This document shows positions 7,813 through 16,008 of a stretch of DNA of 26,270 nucleotides, one piece after another (the first letter of the stretch is position 1; each line of letters opens with the position of its first letter). The DNA is taken from assembly GCA_964471225.1 (NCBI GenBank), contig CAYYEZ010000054.1, forward strand, positions 1 through 26,270. The letters are read 5' to 3'. A program made the position numbers and the translations under genes. The stretch comes from JAGVJT01 sp964471225 (GTDB lineage Bacteria; Pseudomonadota; Gammaproteobacteria; Legionellales; Legionellaceae). Below the pieces are notes generated by a model. It made no database searches. It was not told the origin of the DNA and worked only from the letters and a program-made list of their open reading frames with translations.

Positions 7813-7840
7813 TTAAGCAGGCTATGCTCAGCCTGCTTAA
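7813..7840. terminator. Bidirectional stem-loop between convergent genes
   Basis: An 11-bp perfect stem (7813-7823 with 7830-7840, arm TTAAGCAGGCT) has a 6-base loop. It lies just past the hpt stop and overlaps the stop of the minus-strand transpeptidase gene. The U-tract is weak on both sides. Confidence 0.6.
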
Positions 7841-8538
7841 CTATAACGCGTGATAGGAAAAGGTTTCAGCGCTTGTTGAATATTTTGATAAAGCTCAGGA
7901 AGCCAGCGAGGTTGAGCAAAGATGCCTGTGGCTGGTTTTTCTTTACGTAAATCGTTTGGTGAAATAATGAGTTGCATATTATGTAAACCGACACGATGTG
8001 CTAGAAGAAAAAGTTGATCGATTGCTTTATCACCAATGGCAAGACAACCGACAGAAGAAGATTTACCGTGAATAAAGATATTCCCGCCAAGTTTGTTTCT
8101 ACCCTCTTTACTTGCTTGTAAGCGATCGAATTCATTTGGATAATTGATCATCATGGATAAGTGCCATGTACTATATGGATTTAATGATGTGAGTCGATAA
8201 ATCCCTTCTGGAATTTGACGATCATGCTCTTTTAGTTTTGGACCAAGATGACCGCTTGTTGCTGTTAGTGGGTAGGTGTGTACGTATCGCCAAGATTGCG
8301 AGCTGTTATCTTTAGCCCAAAGTTGTAGCTGGCGTTCTTTCTTGAATGCCAAAAGAGCAACTTTTTGGGGAGGATAGGCCACACGAGCTTTTTTGAAGTA
8401 CCCAGAAAGTATTGGTTCGGAAGGGATACCATAGCGTTGTACAGCATGCTCGACTGACTGGGCAAAATTCCTTTGTGGGGCCATAGCCCACAAAGGTTTA
8501 GTCAGTAGTAGTAAACAAATAAAAATTAGTTTATGCAT
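7837..8538 (-). CDS. L,D-transpeptidase (YkuD domain), exported
   Basis: This is a periplasmic cysteine peptidase-fold enzyme; the family forms 3-3 peptidoglycan cross-links or attaches proteins to peptidoglycan. Residues 1-18 are a signal peptide ending PLWA-MA. The YkuD domain begins near residue 58 (KVALLAFKKERQLQLWAKD) and ends with the catalytic motif: H157-G-K-S-S-S-V-G-C165-L-A. The spacing matches the HxxSxxxGC pattern, so the active site looks intact. The segment IPEGIYRLTSLNP near 109 is the usual substrate-cleft strand. At 233 residues it lacks LysM or other wall-binding domains and resembles the YafK/ErfK-like group. The gene stands alone, convergent with hpt. Confidence 0.92.
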   Translation of the reverse strand: MHKLIFICLLLLTKPLWAMAPQRNFAQSVEHAVQRYGIPSEPILSGYFKKARVAYPPQKVALLAFKKERQLQLWAKDNSSQSWRYVHTYPLTATSGHLGPKLKEHDRQIPEGIYRLTSLNPYSTWHLSMMINYPNEFDRLQASKEGRNKLGGNIFIHGKSSSVGCLAIGDKAIDQLFLLAHRVGLHNMQLIISPNDLRKEKPATGIFAQPRWLPELYQNIQQALKPFPITRYS

Positions 8539-8598
8539 AGACTTCCTTTGGTTAAACCTAACAATAATACCAAAAAATACACCTATACATCAAATTTT

Positions 8599-8624
8599 GA
8601 GCAGATAAATCTTTTTATCTGCTC
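8599..8624 (-). terminator. Hairpin downstream of the beta-propeller gene
   Basis: A perfect 11-bp stem GAGCAGATAAA/TTTATCTGCTC (8599-8609 with 8614-8624) and a 4-base loop begin six bases past the stop of the minus-strand gene ending at 8630. No clear U-run follows on the minus strand (aaaattt), so the terminator call rests on position and stem. Confidence 0.5.
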
Positions 8625-8629
8625 TTTAC

Positions 8630-10018
8630 TTAAGAAACTTTAGCGCTCATCGACCATATTCCGGAAGAATTATTTGTAGCCAGTCCTCCAGCATATAAAA
8701 TATCCGAAGAATTAATTGTTATGGACTGAATGAGGGTGCTGCCAGTAATATTCATGCTTACCCAAGTTGAAGCTCCTGTATTAAAATACCAAACTTGACC
8801 TGTTGTCCCACTTAATCCCCCAGCAAATAATATACCCTCATTATTAAAACTAAGTGCATAAATTTCTCCTGCTGAAGCAGGAGCTGTTAAGGCTGTCCAA
8901 ATCCCTCCGGCATACTTCCAAACAGCAGCTTTACCTTGCGAGTCAACGCCGCCTGCGTAAATAGCACCAACACTGTCTGCTGCCAGTGAGTTCACTCTAG
9001 TGAGATAGGTGCCACTCGCGTTACTGGGTAGGCCTGTATCGGTCCAGGCGGTTCCATTATAGTATTGTACCTGAGCGTAAGGGTTGCCAGAGCCTTTGTT
9101 GGTGACGGCATCGAATAGATAAGCTTGAACTGGAGAGTAGAGAACGGACATGACTTCAGAGATGTTTGTGTCTGTGATATTAAGGCTAACCCAAGTGCCA
9201 TTAGCCATATTGTAAGACCAAGCCTGACCTTGTTTTCCTGTACTATCAATACCTCCGGCATAAACCGTGGTGTTACTCATTGTTAATGAATCGAGTTTGC
9301 TTGCATTAGTAGAGCTCATGAAGCCTGTGTCTGCAGTGACTTCTGTTGTAGTATTATATTGGTACACCCACGCACTGTAATATTGCCCACTGCTGTAAAC
9401 TTCCCCGCCGAAATAAATGGGTGTGCCTGTTGAAACCGTAATTGCCTCGACAGGAGAAGATGCTGCACCGCTATAGATAGTATCCCAGGTACTGGTTTTA
9501 AATGCCCACATACTGCCTTTATTACTGCTATTTAACCCGCCTGAAAAAATGGTTGTATCAAGATGTGTGAGCGCATTGATACCGGAAACACCAATATTTG
9601 AGAGTACGCTGACATCAAGTGGAAATGGGGTTCCTGCACAAGTGATGCCCCCGGGGAAGCAAACAAATAAGTGGTTATGGATATCCGGGTCGTTTGCTTC
9701 TACGGCATTCGTAATAGCAAGATTCAGTGAGCAAGAGTCGCCTGCTTGACCGTATGCTGCTAAGTTGAATGTTGATCCACAACCTGTTGGCATGATAGTC
9801 ACATTCGGAGGCAAATATTTCACATAGTTACCATTTCTCGCAATATTAGTGTTATTTCGGACAGTGTAAGTTGCGTAGACCGTTGTGCCTAACACCATGG
9901 TTGTTGGAAAAGGAACACTAGTATCCGGCAAAATAGAGAAGGGAAGTGCATTCGCTGAGGTAGTGACAAATAGTGTGAGATAGGTGAGCGAGTGCTGAAA
10001 TAATAAATCCAATTTCAT
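8630..10018 (-). CDS. Exported protein with a seven-bladed beta-propeller-like repeat domain
   Basis: Function not recognised. A signal peptide covers residues 1-24 (ending TSANA-LPF). Residues 25-140 form a beta-rich module with paired cysteines (CGSTF, DSCSLNL, FVCFPGGITCAG), resembling exported Ig-like modules. From about 150 to the end there are seven degenerate repeats of 40-50 residues. Each is built around an (I/V/L)YAGG(I/V/L)xSxGK core and a (V/A)W.Y element, for example VYAGGIDSTGKQGQAWSY, IYAGGVDSQGKAAVWKY and LFAGGLSGTTGQVWYF, consistent with one seven-bladed propeller. Such propellers usually bind ligands or proteins. AAAGGA lies upstream of the ATG. It starts 12 bases after the upstream outer-membrane gene on the same strand, so the two probably form one operon and may act together at the cell surface. 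Confidence 0.7.
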   Translation of the reverse strand: MKLDLLFQHSLTYLTLFVTTSANALPFSILPDTSVPFPTTMVLGTTVYATYTVRNNTNIARNGNYVKYLPPNVTIMPTGCGSTFNLAAYGQAGDSCSLNLAITNAVEANDPDIHNHLFVCFPGGITCAGTPFPLDVSVLSNIGVSGINALTHLDTTIFSGGLNSSNKGSMWAFKTSTWDTIYSGAASSPVEAITVSTGTPIYFGGEVYSSGQYYSAWVYQYNTTTEVTADTGFMSSTNASKLDSLTMSNTTVYAGGIDSTGKQGQAWSYNMANGTWVSLNITDTNISEVMSVLYSPVQAYLFDAVTNKGSGNPYAQVQYYNGTAWTDTGLPSNASGTYLTRVNSLAADSVGAIYAGGVDSQGKAAVWKYAGGIWTALTAPASAGEIYALSFNNEGILFAGGLSGTTGQVWYFNTGASTWVSMNITGSTLIQSITINSSDILYAGGLATNNSSGIWSMSAKVS

Positions 10019-10030
10019 CCGATATTCCTT

Positions 10031-10810
10031 TTAAAAGCGCAATGTTAATTGAGCGACATACTCATTCAAGTTTAAATTTGATTGGTACAATGTGCCTGGT
10101 ACGGCAATCCCATCAATTGTTGAATTACCAAGTGTTGTTTTTCCAATCCCTGCATATCGGTAACCAAAGCCTAGGCGTGCTTGTTCATGAATATCGAACT
10201 CTACCCCTCCACCAATTAAAAAGCTAGGTGAGTTGTATATTTTAGATTCATATTGACGTGTGAAAGTGAGGGTTGCTGGTACGTTTGTTGAATAATTGTA
10301 GGTGTTATTATGAGAAATCCCGCCACCAACCAGAAGATAGGGATGAAACTTCTGCTCGGCGTTGCCCATAACTAACAGCTTTGCTTCAATAAGTAATTGT
10401 TTTGCAAGAACTTTATATTGGTAGTTGTAAAGGTTTTGTGATGTTGAGTCGGCCCCTTGCTCAAGCTGTCCTTTTGCTGTAAATGAATTGGGTTGCATAT
10501 AGCCTAATCCCAGTTGAAGCAGCAAACCCGTTTGAATCTCAAATTCGCCAGCAAAATATAAGTCAAGTATTGCTTTTGTATTACTCGATGATGTGTTTGC
10601 ATAGCGATAGTATTCGCTTGTAGTCGGATTAGAAATCGGAAAATAAGTTTTAGCACCTATCGCTGATGTTGTCGCAAGCCCACCACCCACTGAAAAAATA
10701 AGTCGCCAAGGCTGGTAAGGCAGAAGATAGCAATTCGTTGCATAAGTTTGGCAAGCTATTGAGGAAGCGAGTAAACCAATAAGTCCAATTTTCTTAGTCA
10801 TGTATTTCAT
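10031..10810 (-). CDS. Outer-membrane beta-barrel protein (OmpA-barrel/opacity-porin type)
   Basis: The protein has 259 residues. A signal peptide is followed by alternating amphipathic strands, and it ends LNEYVAQLTLRF; a terminal Phe after alternating residues is the BAM recognition signal of outer-membrane barrels. Segments such as LQLGLGYMQP, LLVGGGISHNNTYN, LIGGGVEFDIHEQARLGFGY and RYAGIGKTT are typical strand-turn units of 8-strand barrels. AGGGA stands five bases before the ATG at 10810. Similar barrels in Legionella and Coxiella are surface antigens or adhesins; the role here is not determinable. It is the first gene of the pair with the propeller protein downstream. Confidence 0.75.
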   Translation of the reverse strand: MKYMTKKIGLIGLLASSIACQTYATNCYLLPYQPWRLIFSVGGGLATTSAIGAKTYFPISNPTTSEYYRYANTSSSNTKAILDLYFAGEFEIQTGLLLQLGLGYMQPNSFTAKGQLEQGADSTSQNLYNYQYKVLAKQLLIEAKLLVMGNAEQKFHPYLLVGGGISHNNTYNYSTNVPATLTFTRQYESKIYNSPSFLIGGGVEFDIHEQARLGFGYRYAGIGKTTLGNSTIDGIAVPGTLYQSNLNLNEYVAQLTLRF

Positions 10811-11264
10811 CTGTTCCCTGACGTGTTAATCGGGATCAGATTTACATATATTTTAAGGTGCTGCAACTATTTTCTTACGATGAAACGCATCATATTTAGC
10901 TCGTCTTTGTTCTTATGAGACAAAGTGCAATGTGATGACTTTAAACTCATAGATAAACCCGTGTGTAATAGTATAAGTGCCCTGCATAAATCTTGTTAAA
11001 AATTTTCCAACTAGTAATAGCGAGAGGCAGTGGGTTGGAAAAGCGGTGGCAAGGTGGAACAGTAGGGTAGGCAACTCACGAAAACGCTTATGGGGTGATA
11101 TCCAATTGTTTTTTCTCGATAATATTGAAGCGCATTTTTGCATGAGTTTTTACGCAGACTCAAAATTATGGTTATACTCCGCAAGCAAGATTTTGATATG
11201 ATTCAACGATAAATTCTTGTTGAGACTTGAGAATGCTATTTTCTGATTTGATGAAGAGGTGGAC
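10811..11264. other. Long non-coding interval upstream of the YchJ-family gene
   Basis: No credible gene: open frames of 68-76 codons on both strands lack ribosome sites and recognisable protein character. It holds a 9-bp perfect inverted repeat TTTTCCAAC/GTTGGAAAA (11003-11011 and 11034-11042) around a 22-base loop and a G-rich plus-strand stretch (11020-11080). A promoter for the downstream gene lies at its right end. Confidence 0.4.
11149..11178 (+). promoter_or_regulatory. Predicted promoter for the ychJ-nucleotidyltransferase pair
   Basis: TTTACG (11149-11154), 18-base spacer, TATACT (11173-11178), 87 bases before the ATG at 11265. Confidence 0.4.
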
Positions 11265-11765
11265 ATGTCAGTAATTAATTTGCACAGATGCCCTTGTTGC
11301 TCTGGAAAAAATTATGATGATTGCTGTCAGATCTATATTTCAGGCCACACCTCTGCTCCTACACCGGAGGCGTTGATGCGATCACGTTATACAGCTTATA
11401 GCATGGCAAACATCACCTATATTGAAAAAACAATGCAAGGTGCGGCACTGCGTGGATTTGATGCTTGCACTGCTGAGCGTTGGGCAAAACGCATCAATTG
11501 GATCAAACTCGAAGTCAAAGATGCAGGACTGCTTTCTCCAGAAAGAGGTTTTGTTGAGTTTTTGGCGACGATGGTTGATGGCACACGTCTAGTTATTTTA
11601 CATGAAAAAAGTGATTTTATCTTAGTGCAAGGCCTTTGGTATTATACTGATGGGCTTCAATTTCCAACACCCAAGAAGCAATTGGTTTCTCGCAATGCGC
11701 TTTGTCCGTGCGGGAGCCAGCGCAAATATAAAAATTGTCATCATCTTCATCGAGCTCCATCATGA
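11265..11765 (+). CDS. ychJ: YchJ/UPF0225 family protein with two SEC-C zinc motifs
   Basis: A 166-residue cytosolic protein. The N-terminal SEC-C motif is CPCCSGKNYDDCC and the C-terminal one is CPCGSQRKYKNCHH; both carry the Cys pattern that binds zinc. The middle has the UPF0225 core (PEALMRSRYTAYS, GFVEFLATM), a nuclear-transport-factor-2-like fold. The family's biochemical role is not established. ATG at 11265 is chosen because AGAGG lies six bases upstream; an in-frame GTG two codons earlier is less likely. Its stop codon overlaps the start of the next gene (ATGATGA), so the two are translationally coupled. Confidence 0.9.
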   Translation: MSVINLHRCPCCSGKNYDDCCQIYISGHTSAPTPEALMRSRYTAYSMANITYIEKTMQGAALRGFDACTAERWAKRINWIKLEVKDAGLLSPERGFVEFLATMVDGTRLVILHEKSDFILVQGLWYYTDGLQFPTPKKQLVSRNALCPCGSQRKYKNCHHLHRAPS

Positions 11766-12802
11766 TGAATTTTCTTCAATTTCTTACTTTGATTCAACGA
11801 GAAATACCTCGAAAGTCGTATACACTAGATGCCAACATACCACCAAATGATCCGGTGATTTTGTCTCAAAGTGACATTTCCAAATTGATTGATTTTGCGA
11901 TCGTTCATCAGCCGATGATTACAGTTTTACCCAATAAAAAAGCTATCCCAATGCTTACTTTTTTAATGAGTATAGGGACTCAAGAGCAAGAGGGCGCATT
12001 TGATAAAGTGTTAGGCCTCAAGGATCCACGCATTGAGCATGAGATGATTGAAAAAGCTTTAATGCATGCAAAAGAAGGGCGAACGAATGGTGTAAAAAAA
12101 ATTATATTTGGTTTGAGTGGTAATCCACCGACAATAGATCATTTACGTTTTATTCAGCATCTTGTGGAAACATATGACTGTGTTGACTTAGTCTTAAACG
12201 CTCAATCACCTTGTAAAGAAAAGACCGATTATGTCCCTGCTGAAATTAGGCTTGAGATGCTGACTGAAATGTTAGAAGCGGAGCATGTTGATAAAAATCG
12301 TTATGAAATCTCACGTGTCGAAATCGATCGTGATCCTCCTTCTCGTATGATAGCCACATTAAGCTTATTGACGCTCGCTAGTCCAATCTCACATCGATTA
12401 ATATTAGCTCTAGGACTAGATGCTTTACTTCATTTTGAGAAATGGTATCAATGGGAGCGTTTGGGCGGTTTGTGTGAGATCAAGTTTTATCCACGGCCAG
12501 GTATTGTCTTGGATACAACTCAGGCAGTGCGTATCTTGCAAAAAATGACGAAACAGGGGATTCAAATTACGTTGGTTTATCATACTGAAGCCTTAAAACA
12601 TCAATATCAGAGCATAAACGCTCAACTGAAGTTGCCTTTGACTCTTATAGAGGAATCTATCGCCACCTCTAATCGGTCATCTACTGAGTTGCGTGACTAT
12701 TATGCTTCGTTGAGTGGTGATAAAGATATTATTCCCCCCAACATTCATCCAGTTGTTGATCGTAAAATTAGAGCATTAAATCTTTATGGATATAAGCTGT
12801 AA
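11762..12802 (+). CDS. NMNAT-like nucleotidyltransferase with an N-terminal extension
   Basis: This is predicted to transfer AMP from ATP to nicotinate or nicotinamide mononucleotide, or a related substrate. Residues 112-346 form an HIGH-superfamily nucleotidyltransferase domain: IIFGLSGNPPTIDHLRF (115-131) occupies the position of the GxFDPxHxGH motif but keeps only the second His. SSTELR (306-311) is the C-terminal ISSTxIR motif for ATP binding, and PCKEKTDYVPAEIRLEML matches the substrate-loop segment of NadD. The first ~110 residues are an extension with no domain I recognise, well beyond the usual ~210-residue bacterial NadD. ATG at 11762 (or 11765) overlaps the ychJ stop. The first ATG makes a 346-residue protein. 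Whether this is the housekeeping NadD or a paralogue is unclear. Confidence 0.75.
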   Translation: MMNFLQFLTLIQREIPRKSYTLDANIPPNDPVILSQSDISKLIDFAIVHQPMITVLPNKKAIPMLTFLMSIGTQEQEGAFDKVLGLKDPRIEHEMIEKALMHAKEGRTNGVKKIIFGLSGNPPTIDHLRFIQHLVETYDCVDLVLNAQSPCKEKTDYVPAEIRLEMLTEMLEAEHVDKNRYEISRVEIDRDPPSRMIATLSLLTLASPISHRLILALGLDALLHFEKWYQWERLGGLCEIKFYPRPGIVLDTTQAVRILQKMTKQGIQITLVYHTEALKHQYQSINAQLKLPLTLIEESIATSNRSSTELRDYYASLSGDKDIIPPNIHPVVDRKIRALNLYGYKL

Positions 12803-12829
12803 TTGTCGAGCTCGTCGTAGAAATGAGAG

Positions 12830-13651
12830 CTAAATATCTATAGCTGTATCTAGTGGTTCGGCTTTATCTAAAGGCACGATCACTCTAAGGTACGCCGATA
12901 AAGCATTTCCGCCCCAATGGTTTGAATTTGTATCTGCTGCAACCCAGCTTTGCAAAGACAGTGGGCCAAAATCGTAACCAATTAATCCACCTACAGCAAA
13001 TTGAGACCATGGTCCATTGGTCGCGATATCCCAAGAGCCAAAAGCGATCGGACCTAACTGTAGTTCTTTAAAACGATGAGTCAGTGTAATATCGAGATTA
13101 ACATACTGTCCTAATGCTGGTTTTATAGAAGAGTAATTTTCGCCAGGTACACCATAAGTGACATGAGCAGTAAAATCATTTTTATCATCGGAATAACTCA
13201 GTGCCGAGCGGTTATTAAAGACAAATTGATCTGTTGCAAGGCCTTGGGTATTCATCGGGAAATAAGTCCCGATGAAGTTACTAAAATAAAAATGATGCCC
13301 CAAGTCCCAGGCGAGACCAGCCATTATATCCGGGTTATATAAATTTCCTAACCAGTGGCGCTGATCATCTGACTTGTAGTAAGCGACAGGAAGTCCGCCG
13401 TAAATTTCGAGTTGCCCCCCAGCAATTTGATAAGGGCCTACATAGGCAAGTTGAATTGCATTTAAAAACACATCTGTTCCAGATTTTTCTGGAACAGGAA
13501 CGTCAATATACCCTGGTATATCGATGAGATACCATCCTTTTGGAAAAGGTTTTCCTAAGGGAAGTCCAACAAAAAGACCTGGTGCTGTTGTGGGGCGTGA
13601 AAAAGCATGTGTGGTGCACAGTAACAAGAAAGCTATCCCTAGTTTTTTCAT
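12830..13651 (-). CDS. MetA-type outer-membrane beta-barrel protein (phenol/meta-pathway transporter family)
   Basis: The protein has 273 residues. A signal peptide (1-18, ending HAFS-RP) is followed by alternating strands typical of the Phenol_MetA_deg family: PKGWYLIDIPGYI, LAYVGPYQIAGGQLEIYGGLP, GNLYNPDIMAGLAWDLGHHFYF, LDITLTHRFKELQLGPIAFG and FAVGGLIGYDFGPLSLQSW. Members are predicted outer-membrane channels for aromatic or other small hydrophobic compounds; many occurrences, including those in intracellular bacteria, have no known substrate. No catabolic genes adjoin it. It has its own upstream region and is divergent from the accessory cyclase gene, so it marks the left border of the accessory region. 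Confidence 0.75.
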   Translation of the reverse strand: MKKLGIAFLLLCTTHAFSRPTTAPGLFVGLPLGKPFPKGWYLIDIPGYIDVPVPEKSGTDVFLNAIQLAYVGPYQIAGGQLEIYGGLPVAYYKSDDQRHWLGNLYNPDIMAGLAWDLGHHFYFSNFIGTYFPMNTQGLATDQFVFNNRSALSYSDDKNDFTAHVTYGVPGENYSSIKPALGQYVNLDITLTHRFKELQLGPIAFGSWDIATNGPWSQFAVGGLIGYDFGPLSLQSWVAADTNSNHWGGNALSAYLRVIVPLDKAEPLDTAIDI

Positions 13652-13731
13652 TTATGATGAAGTCCACTAATAATTTTTTACAACAAGTTATCATCTAGAA
13701 CCCTGAATGTCAAATGAATAAGTCGATGTGC

Positions 13732-13780
13732 TTCATCTCTACATGACAGACTAACCTGTCATGTAGAGATGAAATTTTTT
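13732..13780 (+). terminator. Perfect 18-bp hairpin plus T-tract in a divergent intergenic region
   Basis: Arms 13732-13749 and 13756-13773 are perfect complements with a 6-base loop, followed by ATTTTTT on the plus strand (13774-13780). It has the form of a strong intrinsic terminator, but no plus-strand gene lies upstream for over 900 bases. It is either an orphan left by a rearrangement, an insulator, or part of a leader. Confidence 0.65.
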
Positions 13781-13853
13781 ACAAATATAGAACTTTATGT
13801 ATCCCCCAGAATGTCATACAACTTTATAGTCTTGTGGTCTAATATTGATTTAT

Positions 13854-13881
13854 TTGTAAAAATCAAAAAACAATCTATATT
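13854..13881 (+). promoter_or_regulatory. Predicted promoter of the cyclase-like gene
   Basis: TTGTAA (13854-13859), 16-base spacer, TATATT (13876-13881), about 28 bases before the ATG at 13909. The spacer is A/T-rich, as in many AT-rich horizontally acquired genes. Confidence 0.5.
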
Positions 13882-13908
13882 TTATTTAACCAGCCTAGAA
13901 AGAAAACT

Positions 13909-15999
13909 ATGATGGACGAGACAGGAAAATTTGTTGATTACGAAGATAAAATCGCTCGATTAGATGGTTTGAAAATTAATCAATCTGCGATGAGTGCTTG
14001 CGGAATGCAGCCTGAGTTTGCTGCTCATTTAATGCAACAATGCAATGCGATGGGGGTTAGTGTCGTCTTGAGAGCAGGCTCTCCTCCTGTATATAACCAA
14101 AAGCGTGGTCCAAAAACAGGCTTTACTTTAAGTAAAACAAGTACACAGGGCTTGTTTAAAGGCTCTCTCGCAAAGGATGTAAGATTCACTCGAGTTGTTC
14201 CTATTATCGATCCTAGGACGAAGAAAACTATTAGTAGAAAAACCATCGGTCATGTTCAAAAAGATAAGGAGCATTTGTTGTTGTCACCTAAAAATCCTGA
14301 TTATTTGCACACCGTGCCGTTGACTGTAACGATGCAGGATGTTTTAAAAGAGTTAGGTCCTAATGGTGATTTAGAGGTTTTGGGGTATGACGGCGATTTG
14401 TTGCGGTTGGCTTATAGAGAAGACAAGGGTGATCCTCAATTTAGAGGACAATTCCTCATTAATCTTGCTCGCACGGATAAAACACCTATTTTTTACTCAA
14501 GACCATGGGATAAGCCAGAAAATAATCCAGATTGGGATAGTGAGCAGCGCATCATAAGAAAACCAGAATCACTAATGATGGTTCCTGATGATATTTATCG
14601 ATCTGCATTTGACGGTTTAATGGCGTTATCTTTTACTGAAACTCAAGTTGCCATCCCATCTGAAGAAGATATAAAGCCTGCTTTGGTGTTTTCGAATACA
14701 CCAAGGACCGCTTTTGAGTTAAAAGCAGCGATTTCAAGCAGTGGTGTCTTAACGCCTGCTGAGTTAATTAATGCTATTTTGAGTAGCTCTGTTTTAGATG
14801 AATCAGGACCAGCTTATAATCAAATCAAGACCATGTCTCCTGAAAGCTCGATAGACGAAGTATTAGACCTGTTATTCGAAGGAATAATTGCTAAACCGCC
14901 CGACACCTTAATTAAAAAAATACTAAGTGTGTTGACCGAACAACAAATTACGGACATCTATGATCGGGTTGGTTTGATTACAACAGGTGATTGGGATGGC
15001 CTCGCGCTTGGTGAACCCATTAATTTGAGAAATGATTTTGATCATCCTGAAAAGTTACGTGTGTATAATACGTTCTCTCATGATGATCCTGAGGGTGAAA
15101 TCGCAGGATTATTAGAAGCGAGTTGTGAGTATTTTTATTATTTGAAAGAGTTATCTGAAATTCAGGCTACGCCATTTGGGAGATTAATTGATAGTATTCA
15201 CGACCCTGTCATTTTGTTTAGCGAATTTTCACTTGCTAGAGCAGGTTGTATCACGCCACATGAGTTTGTTTATCAACAACTCATTAATTACTCGTATCGC
15301 GATCAAGTGAATGCGGCTTATGGTAATAACGAAGGGCGTCGGGCGATGCAAGATGCAATGAATGCAGCGTTGAGCTTTAACCAATCTATTTTTTCACTAG
15401 ATAAAGAGCAAAGATTTGCTCAATGTGAAAAAATAGCAATGGATACATATTTGGCAAGTATTGATGCTACTTATAGTAGAGAATGGCGAAATTTAGATAA
15501 AGAGCACTTAGCCAAGCATCTTATGCGAGCCTTGGATGAAGGGGTGACTTTTTATCAAATACCTGATATTAACCACGACCATAATGTCCATGACCTATTT
15601 CAACATGGATTTGATATGCGTAATCCTTACGGCAGTAATTTAGAAGGCGCTTGGCTTATGGTTACTAGCAACGGATTAATAGTACATGGCGATACAGAAG
15701 AGCAATTGGTTGAGGTGCTTTTGACTGAGGGCTTTTTGGAGAAAAATTTGATCACTGTATCTCACGGAGCCAACATGAGCGCAGGATGGGATAGAGTCAT
15801 CGAGCGCCAAATACAATTAGCTCAACCTATCCCTGAAAAAACGATGGAAAAATGGATAAACGAGGGTAGGATGAACATAAAAGCGCGTATTAATACGCAG
15901 ATTCGGGCAAAAAGTGTATTCTCGACTCTCCGCGGTGAGTCTAAAGATACCGTGCCTGATGACGATAACCAAAGAAAAATTTCCACTAGGGATCATTAA
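13909..15999 (+). CDS. Class II (edema factor/CyaA/ExoY-type) nucleotidyl cyclase-like toxin
   Basis: The 696-residue protein shows the active-site pattern of secreted nucleotidyl cyclases, which make cAMP, cGMP or cUMP inside host cells after binding a host activator. GMQPEFA (32-38) matches GLVPEHA of anthrax edema factor (EF). VVLR55 matches LFR329. K69 and K76 are seven apart, as are EF K346 and K353. K76-T-S-x-x-G-x-x-x-G85 keeps the spacing of KSSDWGPVAG. D361-W-D363-G-L-A-L aligns with D491-Y-D493-L-F-A-L, the metal-binding pair. FQH566-G-x-x-x-x-N572-P aligns with NH577GTEQDN583 and with CyaA QHGTEQNNP. Two insertions are inferred: ~150 residues before D361 and ~100 between D363 and H566. 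R92 or R95 may replace EF K372. There is no signal peptide and no pore-forming or RTX part. ATG 13909 or 13912 is the start. The base composition matches neighbours. Confidence 0.8.
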   Translation: MMDETGKFVDYEDKIARLDGLKINQSAMSACGMQPEFAAHLMQQCNAMGVSVVLRAGSPPVYNQKRGPKTGFTLSKTSTQGLFKGSLAKDVRFTRVVPIIDPRTKKTISRKTIGHVQKDKEHLLLSPKNPDYLHTVPLTVTMQDVLKELGPNGDLEVLGYDGDLLRLAYREDKGDPQFRGQFLINLARTDKTPIFYSRPWDKPENNPDWDSEQRIIRKPESLMMVPDDIYRSAFDGLMALSFTETQVAIPSEEDIKPALVFSNTPRTAFELKAAISSSGVLTPAELINAILSSSVLDESGPAYNQIKTMSPESSIDEVLDLLFEGIIAKPPDTLIKKILSVLTEQQITDIYDRVGLITTGDWDGLALGEPINLRNDFDHPEKLRVYNTFSHDDPEGEIAGLLEASCEYFYYLKELSEIQATPFGRLIDSIHDPVILFSEFSLARAGCITPHEFVYQQLINYSYRDQVNAAYGNNEGRRAMQDAMNAALSFNQSIFSLDKEQRFAQCEKIAMDTYLASIDATYSREWRNLDKEHLAKHLMRALDEGVTFYQIPDINHDHNVHDLFQHGFDMRNPYGSNLEGAWLMVTSNGLIVHGDTEEQLVEVLLTEGFLEKNLITVSHGANMSAGWDRVIERQIQLAQPIPEKTMEKWINEGRMNIKARINTQIRAKSVFSTLRGESKDTVPDDDNQRKISTRDH

Positions 16000-16008
16000 G
16001 AGGATGAT

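Noticed and set aside
10913..11201. Open frames on both strands in the interval before ychJ
   Set aside because: No ribosome site and no recognised similarity; kept as non-coding.
15900..15999. Possible Dot/Icm secretion signal (E-block) at the cyclase C-terminus
   Set aside because: The tail is mixed acidic and basic (ESKDTVPDDD then basic residues) without a clear Glu cluster; too weak to claim a secretion route.
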